A stretch of 64,000 bases of DNA from Myxococcales bacterium (GTDB lineage Bacteria; Myxococcota_A; Bradymonadia; UBA7976; UBA1532), in NCBI GenBank assembly GCA_020633435.1, contig JACKDP010000005.1:248001-312000 (forward strand), given 5' to 3'. The notes under the pieces were generated by a model that worked only from the letters and a program-made list of their open reading frames with translations, was not told where the DNA came from and did no database searches. The position numbers were made by a program, and so were the translations under genes. Shown here in pieces: positions 26,155 through 35,367 of this stretch. How positions within the stretch are numbered: position 1 is the first letter of the stretch; each line of letters begins with the position of its first letter.

Positions 26155-29100
26155 TCAGCGGTGGGCCAGCTCCGCCGCGGGGTGGACCCAGAAGGTCCCG
26201 CCGTCGCTGCGGCCGCTGATCTCGGGCCGGTACATGGCCTCCGCCCGGGCCGGCGGCAGGGCGAAGGTGCCGGCGGTGGTGGCGCGGGCCGTGTAGCTGT
26301 ACGTGTAGACGCCCGGGGCCAGGTGGTCGGCGAAGAGGATGACGCGGTCGTCGCGCATCTCGACGCTGTTGAAGGGGGACGTCCAGGGGTCGACGTGGCC
26401 ATCCAGGCCGCCGCCCTCGGCGGCCGGGGCCAGGTGGCGCGCGCTGGTGCGCAGGGCCGGATCGACGGCCTCCAGGCCCGCGGGCAGGGGATCCTCGATG
26501 GCCAGGTAGAAGCGCTCCTGGTGGGTGGCCACCCGCAGGTGCACCCGGACCATCGCGCCCTCGGTCACGGCGCGGACGCGCTCCTCCCCCTCGGCCGCGG
26601 TGTACCAGCGCTGGACGACGAGCCCGTCGTCGGCGGGCTCGGTGGGCATGACGGCCGGGGCGAAGCGCAGGCGGGCGCCGTAGTACAGCCGGCCGACGCC
26701 CTGGGCCGAGAAGCGCAGGGGGCTCTCGCCGGCGGGCAGGTCGGCGGCGGGCACCGTGGCCACCAGGGCGGGCTGGCCGGCGCTGGTGAAGTGGTGGCTG
26801 GCGAGGCCGCGGCCCGCGAGATCCACCTTCACCTGCAGGTCGGGGGCGGCGGGCTCCACCAGGCGCGCGTAGTCGGCCAGCGAGAGCAGGGCCCACGCGG
26901 CGTCCTGGGTGCTGCGGTAGCCGCCGCCGGCCTTGCGGGCGTCGAGCAGGTAGCGCACCACCGGCGAGACGTAGACGTGGTCGGGCTTGACGGCCATGAG
27001 GGCCTGCAGCGCCATGGCGGTGGTGCGCAGATCGCTGCTGAACAGCGGGGCGTGGGTGGCGGCGTCGGCGTCGGCGAAGTGCACGGTGGCCGGGGTGACC
27101 TGGGCCGCGGCGAGCAGCTCGTCGAGGACGGTCTCGGCGCGGCCGTCCTCGCCGGCGGCGACGAGGGCCGACGTCAGCAGGGCCTTGCCGAAGAGGGCGA
27201 GGCCGTCGCGGCGGGCGAAGACGTCGCGGGCGTGGGCCCGCTCCGGGGCGCCCAGGCGGGCCAGGACGTAGAGGCCGAAGGCGCGCTCCTCCAGGGCCAG
27301 GCCCGTCGGGGCGTCCAGGCTTTTCTTCAAGAACTCCGTGGCCTTGGCGATCTGGACCGGGGCCGTCGAGTAGCCCGCGGCGCCCGCCGCGTGCACCGCG
27401 AGGGTGGCCCAGGCCGTGCCCCAGAAGTGGCTGCGATCGCTGTCGGGCCAGTAGCCGAAGCCGCCGTCGGGGCGCTGCATGGCCGCGATGGCCCGCACCG
27501 CGGCGCCCACCACCTCGTCGGGCGCCCGGCCGGCGAGCCAGGGCACCGCCTGCTGCTGGAGGAGCTGCTGCAGGGCGACGAAGGGCACGAGCCGGCTCGA
27601 CTGCTGCTCCAGGCACCCGTAGGGGTACTCCACCAGGTACTCGGCGGCGTCGCCGAGGCCGGTGAGGGCGCTGCCGGCCAGGCTCACGGTCAGCTCGCCC
27701 TGGTCCTTGCGGATGCCGCCCGGCGGCGCGAGGGCCTCCAGGCTCTCGCCGTCGGTGATGCCGTAGGTGGCCACCGTCTCCAGGCGCGTCGGCGCCCGGA
27801 CGGGCAGGGGCGTCTCGATGATGTCGGTGTGGCCGCCGCCCGTGACCTTGAACCGCAGCACGGCCGTGCCGGGGTCGCGGGCCGCGAGGGCGAAGCGCAC
27901 CTCGACGCCCTGGCCGGGCGGGATGGTGAGGGTGCGCGTCAGGGCCTCGAGGCCCTGGACGGGGCCCTCCAGCTCGGCGCTCACCTGGATGTCGACGGGG
28001 CCCGTGGCCTCCCGGGCGTGCACGACGACGCCGGCGGCGAACTTGTCGCCGGTGCGCACCGCCCGCGGGAGGGCCGGCCGCGCCAGGAGCGGCTTGGTGA
28101 CGAGCACCTTGCCGTCGCCATGGCCGGCGCGGTCGTCGGCGTCCATGGCCACGGCCATGAGCTTGAAGGTGGTGAGGTAGTCGGGCAGGCGCCCGGTGAC
28201 GGCCGTGCGGCCGTCGGGGCCGGTGACGGCGGTGCCGAAGAAGAGGGGGGTGGTCACGAAGCGGCTGCGCACCTGGGCGGACTCGTCGCCGAAGCCGCCG
28301 CCGCCGCCCTGCTCCTGGCCCTTCTCGCCGTACGCGAGCTGCGGGACGAGGCCGATGAGCGGGTTGGCCTGGCGCACCGACAGGCCGCGGGGGCGGTACA
28401 GGGCCGCCAGCGGATCGGGGGTGCGGTAGCCCGTCAGCGACAAGACCCCCTGGTCGACGGCCCAGATGGCCACCTCGCTCTCGACGCCCTGGCCCGCGTG
28501 GTCCTTGACCTCGACGGCGATGGTCAGCTCGTCCCCGGGGCGCTTCTCCTCGGCGTCGGGGCTGACCCGAACGCTCAGGCGCTTGATGGAGGGGACGACG
28601 CGAACTTCCTGATATCCAAGGCGAAACGCCGGGCGGCCCGGGTCGCCGGGGGTGCCGGGCGGGGCCACGCGGCCGCGGGCGAGCACGACGCCGACGAAGG
28701 CGTTGGGGATCATCTCGGCCGTGACGGGGATGCGGATGGGCGTCGCGGTGCCCTGCAGGTGCAGGCGCTGCTGCCAGAGCACGCCCTCGCGCTCCACGGT
28801 GACCCAGGCGTCGGCCTCGGGGAAGGGGCTCTGGACGAGGACCTCCACCGTGTCGCCCACGTCGTAGGTGCCCTTGTCGGTCACGACCTCGACCTTGTTG
28901 TCGTCGTCCTGCAGCCAGGCGGCGTAGCCCTCGCCGACGACCCAGAGGGTGTCGCTGGTCACCGTCTTGCGGCCCAGGGCGTCGACGGCCTCGGCGACGA
29001 TCTCGTGGTAGCCCGCCTTCTCGGCGGTGAGGACGCACTGGCCGGGGCGATCGGCGTGGACGGGCAGGGTGCAGCCGGCGCCGACGTCCTCGGGCTGCTG

Positions 29101-31908
29101 CTCGCTGATGGTCTCGTAGCCGCCCCAGGCGTTGCGCTTCTTGACGGTGTGCCAGACGTGGCGGACGAGGCGGACGCGCACGTCCTTGACGGCGACGGGG
29201 CGCTGGTCGGCCGCCGTCCGCGCGAGGACCGAGGCCTGGAACGCCTGGCCGGCGGTGGCGAAGCCGGGCGGGCCCTTCACGCCCAGGTAGAAGGCGGCGG
29301 GGTGCACGGTCAGCTCGGCGGCGCCGCTCACCTGCTGGCGATCCACGTCGGTGACGCTGGCCTCCAGGGTGTAGCGGCGGGGGCGGTCGGGGTCGGTCTC
29401 GGCGGGGCCGCCCTCGAAGGCGAACCGGCCCTGGGCGTCGAGCGTCCACGTCCCGCTCGCCAGGAGCTGGCGGCCGGGCTCCTCGTCCGACCAGGAGCGA
29501 CGGCGGCCGAAGACGTAGCCGTTGGCCTCGGCGGGCTCGAAGTCGCCGGGGCGGGCCGAGAGCGACCACGCCACCTCGGCCCCGGGCATGGCGGCGCCGA
29601 ACAGGTAGCGCCCCTCGACGGTGGCCTGGAACTTCTGGCCCGCGTAGAAGGCGCCCGGCGCCGGCGTGACGTCCACCAGGAAGGCCGGGGCGCGGTACTC
29701 GGCCACCTGGGCCGTCGCCGACCACGAGAGCTTGGAGGGGGCATCGCTGATGACGAACCCGTAGGTGCCGACGACGTGGGGCGGCAGCTTCACCTCGGCC
29801 GCGAAGCCCCCGAAGCGGCTGAGGGCGTGGGTGGTGGTCGCGATGGTCGCGCCCTTGGGATCCTTGACCTCCAGCGTGACGGAGCGACCCGCGGGGGTGC
29901 GCAGCTTGCCCAGCACGCGCTCGCGCAGGGCGCCCTTGAGGTACACCGTCTCGCCGGGCCGGTAGATGCCGCGGTCGGTGAAGACCAGGCCCTCGGCCTG
30001 GGGCGCGCTGTTCTCCCAGGCGGAGTCCAGGCCGAAGCGGTAGGGGGACAGGGACCAGTCCGACTCCAGGGCGGCCATCACGACGTCGTCGCCGAGGCGG
30101 ACGCGGGCCACCACCGGGGGCGGATCCCAGAGGCGGTTGCCCCACGGATCGACCTTGGGCAGGTCGAGGGCGTCGACGCCGGGCAGGCGGGCGACCCCCT
30201 CGGCGTCGGCCTCGGCCTGGGCGAGGACGCGGCCCGTCTTGTCGAGCAGCTCGACGCGAGCGGCGGCCGCGGGCTGGCCGTCGGAGAGCTTCCAGACCCA
30301 GAGCGTCACGTCGTTGGGCGAGATCTTGCCGTGCAGGCCGAGGTCGGTGACCTGGGCCAGGGCCGACGTCTTCTCGACGTACTTCTCGAGCTGGCGGCGC
30401 GTGCGCACCAGCGCGATGCGGCCGTCTCCGGGCCCCGCGAGCAGGGCGTTGAGGTCGAGGGGGGTGCGCGTGACCTGGTTGGGGCGGCCCTCCAGGCGGC
30501 GGTAACCCCATGAAATCCCAGGGGGTTCTTCGTTGCGCCAGGGCTCGAGCAGCCAGGGCAGGGCCTCGTCGGGCGTCAGGCGCGTCCAGCCGATCTCGAT
30601 GCCGTCGATGTTGACGTGGCTCATGGGGAGCGCGAGCCGGTGGCCGCGCTCCAGGATGACGCGCCCGTCCGTCATGTCGAAGCGGGCGTCCATGTCGCCG
30701 GTGATGAAGCTGCCGTCGTAGGGGCTGACCTGGGCCTGGCCGAACTCGTCCTTCACCCCGCTGACGAGCACGCGGTAGGTGGAGGCGGGGCGGAAGCTGC
30801 CGGACAGGCGCCACTCGTTGCGGGTGACGGTGAGGTCCTCGGGCCACTCCAGCTCGACCGGCGGCTCCAGGCGCAGGCCGCGCTTGAGCTCGGCGGCCGA
30901 GACCGGGTTGGAGAAGGCCACCTGGATGGGGCCGAGGGCGCAGGGCTTCAGCCAGCGCGGGCAGTTGGTGGCCTTGATGCGCAGGGGGCCGTAGGTGCGA
31001 AACGGCCAGCGGTACTCCTTCTCCGTGGGCAGGGCGCCCTCGACGCTGCGCAGGCCCGGGGAGAAGACGAGGGTGTAGTCGGTGTCGGCGGCGAGGGGGC
31101 GCTCCGGCGTGAAGGTCACCTCGACGCGGCGGTCGGCGGCGCTCTCGGTGGGCGTGGGCACCGGCTTGTTCTCGGCGGCCAGCCGCTCGGCGACGGTGCG
31201 GATGTTGATGACGCTGACCCCCACCTCGCCGTCGGCGCTGCGCAGGCGGATGGCGGTGCGCAGCGAGGCCTCGGTGGGGCGCTGATCGAACGTGACGACG
31301 AACGTCTCGGCGGGCCGCACCCAGGGGTGGGCGCGCCAGGCCGAGACGGGGTCGCCGTCGATGGGCTGCAGGCGCGGCGTCTCGAAGGCGAAGCGGTAGT
31401 CCTCGGTGAGGCGGGTGCCGTCGAGGGCCTTGAGGCCGGCGAGGACGCGGACCTCGAAGGCGGTCGAGAGGGGCGCGGGCCGGCTGGGCACGAACTCCAG
31501 CGTGGCGGTGCCGAGCCACTTCCACTCGCCCGGCAGGGGCGGGCTCAGCTCGGCGATGGTGCCCTCGACGCGGGTGCTGCCGAGGGGGTGCACGGGCTTG
31601 TTGAACGTGATGGTCGGGCGGACGACGCCCTCGACGCGGCCGCGGGGCAGGGCGACGGCCACGGCGAGGGGCGTCGCGGCGCTGGCGGCCTGGACCTGCG
31701 GGGGGGCCGGGGCCGGCTCGGCCGCGCCGGCGGCGGGGGCCTGATCGTCGATGAGCAGGGCCGCGGCCGCCGGGGACGCGGACGCCACGCTGGCGGCGGC
31801 CGCCGGGGGCGCGGACGCCGGGGCGTCGGCGCCCGCCGGGGCGTCGCGGTCGCAGCCGACGGCGAGGGCAGCGAGCAGGGCGAGGGCAAGCCGGATGTCG
31901 CGAAGCAT
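26155..31908 (-). CDS. Alpha-2-macroglobulin-family lipoprotein
   Basis: The product is about 1917 residues from the ATG at 31908, which gives the lipoprotein signal LALLAALAVGC. The frame is open a little further, but that extension has no signal. The central part has MG-type beta domains with FVVTFDQRPTE and VYLKGALRERV. The thioester motif is intact as YGCLEQQ, with Cys at residue 1432, followed by a helical thioester domain and a C-terminal receptor-like domain. Bacterial homologues sit in the periplasm and trap attacking proteases, working with peptidoglycan repair. A TTGACA box at 31953-31948 may be a -35 element, but its -10 is poor. An AsmA-like gene precedes it and an unknown gene follows. 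Confidence 0.92.
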   Translation of the reverse strand: MLRDIRLALALLAALAVGCDRDAPAGADAPASAPPAAAASVASASPAAAALLIDDQAPAAGAAEPAPAPPQVQAASAATPLAVAVALPRGRVEGVVRPTITFNKPVHPLGSTRVEGTIAELSPPLPGEWKWLGTATLEFVPSRPAPLSTAFEVRVLAGLKALDGTRLTEDYRFAFETPRLQPIDGDPVSAWRAHPWVRPAETFVVTFDQRPTEASLRTAIRLRSADGEVGVSVINIRTVAERLAAENKPVPTPTESAADRRVEVTFTPERPLAADTDYTLVFSPGLRSVEGALPTEKEYRWPFRTYGPLRIKATNCPRWLKPCALGPIQVAFSNPVSAAELKRGLRLEPPVELEWPEDLTVTRNEWRLSGSFRPASTYRVLVSGVKDEFGQAQVSPYDGSFITGDMDARFDMTDGRVILERGHRLALPMSHVNIDGIEIGWTRLTPDEALPWLLEPWRNEEPPGISWGYRRLEGRPNQVTRTPLDLNALLAGPGDGRIALVRTRRQLEKYVEKTSALAQVTDLGLHGKISPNDVTLWVWKLSDGQPAAAARVELLDKTGRVLAQAEADAEGVARLPGVDALDLPKVDPWGNRLWDPPPVVARVRLGDDVVMAALESDWSLSPYRFGLDSAWENSAPQAEGLVFTDRGIYRPGETVYLKGALRERVLGKLRTPAGRSVTLEVKDPKGATIATTTHALSRFGGFAAEVKLPPHVVGTYGFVISDAPSKLSWSATAQVAEYRAPAFLVDVTPAPGAFYAGQKFQATVEGRYLFGAAMPGAEVAWSLSARPGDFEPAEANGYVFGRRRSWSDEEPGRQLLASGTWTLDAQGRFAFEGGPAETDPDRPRRYTLEASVTDVDRQQVSGAAELTVHPAAFYLGVKGPPGFATAGQAFQASVLARTAADQRPVAVKDVRVRLVRHVWHTVKKRNAWGGYETISEQQPEDVGAGCTLPVHADRPGQCVLTAEKAGYHEIVAEAVDALGRKTVTSDTLWVVGEGYAAWLQDDDNKVEVVTDKGTYDVGDTVEVLVQSPFPEADAWVTVEREGVLWQQRLHLQGTATPIRIPVTAEMIPNAFVGVVLARGRVAPPGTPGDPGRPAFRLGYQEVRVVPSIKRLSVRVSPDAEEKRPGDELTIAVEVKDHAGQGVESEVAIWAVDQGVLSLTGYRTPDPLAALYRPRGLSVRQANPLIGLVPQLAYGEKGQEQGGGGGFGDESAQVRSRFVTTPLFFGTAVTGPDGRTAVTGRLPDYLTTFKLMAVAMDADDRAGHGDGKVLVTKPLLARPALPRAVRTGDKFAAGVVVHAREATGPVDIQVSAELEGPVQGLEALTRTLTIPPGQGVEVRFALAARDPGTAVLRFKVTGGGHTDIIETPLPVRAPTRLETVATYGITDGESLEALAPPGGIRKDQGELTVSLAGSALTGLGDAAEYLVEYPYGCLEQQSSRLVPFVALQQLLQQQAVPWLAGRAPDEVVGAAVRAIAAMQRPDGGFGYWPDSDRSHFWGTAWATLAVHAAGAAGYSTAPVQIAKATEFLKKSLDAPTGLALEERAFGLYVLARLGAPERAHARDVFARRDGLALFGKALLTSALVAAGEDGRAETVLDELLAAAQVTPATVHFADADAATHAPLFSSDLRTTAMALQALMAVKPDHVYVSPVVRYLLDARKAGGGYRSTQDAAWALLSLADYARLVEPAAPDLQVKVDLAGRGLASHHFTSAGQPALVATVPAADLPAGESPLRFSAQGVGRLYYGARLRFAPAVMPTEPADDGLVVQRWYTAAEGEERVRAVTEGAMVRVHLRVATHQERFYLAIEDPLPAGLEAVDPALRTSARHLAPAAEGGGLDGHVDPWTSPFNSVEMRDDRVILFADHLAPGVYTYSYTARATTAGTFALPPARAEAMYRPEISGRSDGGTFWVHPAAELAHR

Positions 31909-31995
31909 GAGCACCTCCGGCGCCATGGTTTCTGACGCCGATCCCCGTGTCAAATCAGGCTGTTCGTCGAGGGGGGCCGGGCGGGGCGTGGGCGG

Positions 31996-34900
31996 CTAGA
32001 ACAGCTTGTCCACGACGCCGCGCCCGCGCTTCTTCGCCTCGTCGGCCGCCTTCTTGCGGGCCTCGTCGGCGCGGCGCTTCGCCTCGGCCTTCGCCGCCTC
32101 GGCCTTCGCCTCCGCTTCCTGCCGGGCGGCGTCGACGCGGGCCTTCGCCTCGGCCTTGGCGGCGTCGACCTTCTCCTCGACCACGGCCTTCGCCTCGTCG
32201 AGGCGCTTCTCCACCTCGGCGCGGGCCTCGTCGAGGCCCTTGAGGCCGGCGGCCCGGGCCAGCTCGGTGGCCAGGGCGCGCACCTCGACGCCGCTGATCT
32301 TCGGATCGTCGAGGGTGCCGCCGATCTTGAGGGCGACGGGCAGGGGCTTCTTGACCTTGATGCGGCCGGCCGACACCAGCTCGATGAGCTTCGCGGGCAG
32401 CTCGACGGTGCCCGTCAGCGCGAGCGTCTTGTCGAGGCCGATGCCCCCGGTGACGGCCAGGCTGCCCCGCTCGCCCTCGAGCTTCAGGGGCTGCTTGAGG
32501 TTCAGCCGGCCGGCGCTCAGCTCGAAGCTGGCCGCCAGGCGCTTGAAGGACTGGCCCTCCTGCAGCTTGCCCGACTGGATGAGGGGCAGGAGCGCGGCGA
32601 CGCCGCCCAGGATGGCCGTCTCGGTGTTGAGGTTGCGGATGGCGCCGTTGAGCACCTCGAGGCCGAGGGCCCCGCTCAAGGTGGGGGCGAGCTCCTCCCA
32701 CGTCAGGCCCTTGCCCGCCAGCTCCAGCGTGGTGCTCAGCTTGCCGGTCAGCGACTTCTTCACCCCGGCCTGCTCGGCGAGCAGGCGCGCGGCGTTGATG
32801 CCCTGCAGGGCGAACTTCAGGCCGAACGCGGGCTTCGGCTGGGCCAGATCGGCGTGGGTGCCGGCGCCGGTGAAGTGGCCCTCGTAGGCGTCGAAGTCGA
32901 GCTTCGTGAACGCCAGCTTGCCGTTCTTCAGGCTGAGCTGGCCGATGAACCGGGTGAAGGGCAGGCCGCCGAAGATGCCCTGGGCCACCTGCAGCGAGCC
33001 CTCGCCGTCGATGCGCCGCACGATGTCGGGGATCTGGGGCGGGCCGGCGGCGGGGGGCGGCTCCTCCTCGCCGCCGGCGGGCAGGAGGGCGTCGAGATCG
33101 AGCCAGGGGGAGCGCAGGTCGAAGCGCACCCGGGGGGCGTCCAGGTTCTTCACCTCGGCGAAGCCCGTCAGCTTGCTCTTGCCCAGGGCGAAGTCGAGGT
33201 CGTCGATGCGGGCCTCCATCGTCGACGGCACGGCGGGGTTGCCGGCCGCCTTCACCTTGAGGCCGAGGGCGGCCTGGGCGATGGGCGTCTCCTTGAGGGC
33301 CGGCAGCAGGCCGGCGAGCTCGGCAACCGAGAACCGGGCGATGGCGACGTCCGCGGCCAGGCTCTCGCCCAGCGTCGCGCTGCCCGTGGCCTGCAAGGGC
33401 CCGAGATGCAACGAGAAACTCTGGATCTGGGTGCGCTTCGGGGCCTGCTGGATGGCCGCGTGCAGGGCCAGCGGGGTGCCGGCGGGCTTGCGGAAGGCGT
33501 CGCCGGCCTGGATGGCCAGGCCCGCGAGGTCGGAGTCGACGTTGACGGCCAGGGCGGCGGCGGGGTTGCCGTCGACCCGCGCGACGATCTCGCCGGTGCC
33601 CTGCAGGGTGGCGCCGGGTACGGCCAGGTCGGCGCCGTAGACGCCCACGGTGACGCCGCCCTTGAGCTGGTCGGCGGTGCCGGCGAGCTGCACGTCGATC
33701 CGGGCCTGGCCGGCGATCTTCACGTCGGGCGGCACGGCGGCCTGGACGGCGGGGATGAGGCGGACGAGGCCGTTGATGTCGAAGCGGCCGGTGTCGCCCT
33801 TGAGGTTCAGGATGGGCTGGGCGAAGCGGCGGACGGTGCCCGTCAGATCGAGGGCCATCGGGCCCAGGCCCAGCGCGAAGCGGTGCAGGCGCAGCTCGTC
33901 GGGGGCCACGTCGGCCTTCGTCTTCACGTGCAGCGCGGCGCCGCGGGGCTTGGCCAGGGCGCCGGGCACATGGATGAGGGCCTGGTCGAAGTCGACGGTG
34001 GCCTCGAAGGTCTGCGCCTCGGCGGTGCCGCTGGCCAGGACGTCGAAGCCGAACGGCCCGGCCAGCTTCGCCCCCGGCGGCAGCGCGGCCCGCAGCGGCG
34101 GGAGCAGGGCGAGCAGGCGGTCGAAGTCCAGCTTCTCGGAGCGCAGCTTCACGCCCTCGAAGCGCGGCGGCCCCGCGCCGATGCCCACGATGCGGCCGTC
34201 GGCGGTGACCTGCATGTCGTCGAGGGCGACGGCCAGGCCGGTGAGATCGAGGACGCCCGCCCCCGGGTTGAAGGCCAGGCGCGGCGCGATGGCGAGGGTG
34301 AAGGGCTGGCCCAGGGGCTCGCCGAGCTGGAGCTGCTTCACCGTCAGGCTGCCCGAGAGCTTCGTGTCGCCCTGCTGGGCGAGGGGATCCAGCAGATCGA
34401 GGTCGGCCGAGAGGCGGGCCGCGCCGATGGCGACGGGGGCCTCGCCGCCCAGGTAGGGCGTCAGGGCGGCCAGATCGATGTCGGTGGCCTTGAGGCGCAC
34501 CCGGTGCAGCGGCACGACGCCCGGCTCGCCGATGGGCACGGGGCCCAGGCGGAGGGTGAGGTCGAAGTTCGGCTGGTCGGCGATGACGGCGGCCTTCAGG
34601 TGGATCTCGAAGGGGCTCACGAGGGCCACATCGTTCAGCTCGATGGACAGATCCTTGATGTAGGTCACGGCCGGGGCGCCGCCGGTGGCGCGGTCCTCCA
34701 GGTGGATCTCGGCGTTGACGAGGGCCACGCGGTCGAGGACCAGGTTCTTGAGGGCCTGCTTCTGCTCGGCCGTCATGGGCTCGGGGGCCTGCTCGGGGGG
34801 CGGGCCCTCGCCGAGGCGCTGCAGCACGTCCTCGTAGGAGAGGTGGCCGTCGGCCTCGCGGATGAGGTGGACGACGAGGCCGTCCACCTCCAGCTCGTCG

Positions 34901-35223
34901 AGGCGGGTGTCGCGCCCGGCCGAGGCGATGGCGCGCCAGAGATCGACGCGGAAGCGGGCGGCCTTGAGCGTGAGGAGGGGCGCCTCCTCGGGCGTGCGGC
35001 CGGCGATCTGCACGTCGCCCAGCACGGCCCCGAGGGGGAAGAAGGTGGCCTTCACGGGCCCGAAGCGGACCTTGCGGCCGAGGCGGGCCTCCAGCTTGGG
35101 GCGCTCCGCCTCGAGCTGGTCGTTGATGACGGCGTCGAAGTCGACCAGCAGCAGGATGGCGACGATGGCCACGATCAGCAGGCCGATGAGGATGCCGACG
35201 TACTTGAGGATCTTGCGCAGCAT
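31996..35223 (-). CDS. AsmA-family protein with C-terminal coiled coil
   Basis: The product is about 1075 residues from the ATG at 35223. A single N-terminal membrane helix (ILKYVGILIGLLIVAIVAILLLV) is followed by the typical AsmA start: DLDAVI-type segment, RLGRKVRFGPV and GAVLGDVQIAG. Long repeated beta strands follow, then the AsmA C-terminal signature with LNGAIRNLNTETAI and GTVELPAKLIEL. The last 80 residues are an Ala/Glu/Lys/Arg coiled coil ending KKRGRGVVDKLF, which is unusual. AsmA-like proteins bridge inner and outer membrane and are linked to lipid transport. It lies 87 bases before the alpha-2-macroglobulin gene, both on the minus strand. Confidence 0.88.
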   Translation of the reverse strand: MLRKILKYVGILIGLLIVAIVAILLLVDFDAVINDQLEAERPKLEARLGRKVRFGPVKATFFPLGAVLGDVQIAGRTPEEAPLLTLKAARFRVDLWRAIASAGRDTRLDELEVDGLVVHLIREADGHLSYEDVLQRLGEGPPPEQAPEPMTAEQKQALKNLVLDRVALVNAEIHLEDRATGGAPAVTYIKDLSIELNDVALVSPFEIHLKAAVIADQPNFDLTLRLGPVPIGEPGVVPLHRVRLKATDIDLAALTPYLGGEAPVAIGAARLSADLDLLDPLAQQGDTKLSGSLTVKQLQLGEPLGQPFTLAIAPRLAFNPGAGVLDLTGLAVALDDMQVTADGRIVGIGAGPPRFEGVKLRSEKLDFDRLLALLPPLRAALPPGAKLAGPFGFDVLASGTAEAQTFEATVDFDQALIHVPGALAKPRGAALHVKTKADVAPDELRLHRFALGLGPMALDLTGTVRRFAQPILNLKGDTGRFDINGLVRLIPAVQAAVPPDVKIAGQARIDVQLAGTADQLKGGVTVGVYGADLAVPGATLQGTGEIVARVDGNPAAALAVNVDSDLAGLAIQAGDAFRKPAGTPLALHAAIQQAPKRTQIQSFSLHLGPLQATGSATLGESLAADVAIARFSVAELAGLLPALKETPIAQAALGLKVKAAGNPAVPSTMEARIDDLDFALGKSKLTGFAEVKNLDAPRVRFDLRSPWLDLDALLPAGGEEEPPPAAGPPQIPDIVRRIDGEGSLQVAQGIFGGLPFTRFIGQLSLKNGKLAFTKLDFDAYEGHFTGAGTHADLAQPKPAFGLKFALQGINAARLLAEQAGVKKSLTGKLSTTLELAGKGLTWEELAPTLSGALGLEVLNGAIRNLNTETAILGGVAALLPLIQSGKLQEGQSFKRLAASFELSAGRLNLKQPLKLEGERGSLAVTGGIGLDKTLALTGTVELPAKLIELVSAGRIKVKKPLPVALKIGGTLDDPKISGVEVRALATELARAAGLKGLDEARAEVEKRLDEAKAVVEEKVDAAKAEAKARVDAARQEAEAKAEAAKAEAKRRADEARKKAADEAKKRGRGVVDKLF

Positions 35224-35367
35224 GGAGGCTCCCGGCGGCTGGCCCGTCGTCCGCGAAAATCGTCGTGAGATCAGGTGGTTGGCGCAGGCGACCCGGCCCG
35301 CGCGCTCACCGGAGGCGCGACGTGTGCGCATCTTGGCCGCATGCGGGCGCGGGCGAAAGGGGGAAGG

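Noticed and set aside
24538..30513. Very long plus-strand open frame opposite the alpha-2-macroglobulin and the 592-residue gene
   Set aside because: The composition is low-complexity Gly/Ala/Val/His/Arg and there is no domain, signal or start site. The minus strand has clear protein families. It is a shadow caused by GC-rich third positions.
25463..31525. Second long minus-strand frame within the alpha-2-macroglobulin gene
   Set aside because: It is Arg/Pro/Ala-rich with no recognisable domain, in a different frame from the true gene with its thioester motif.
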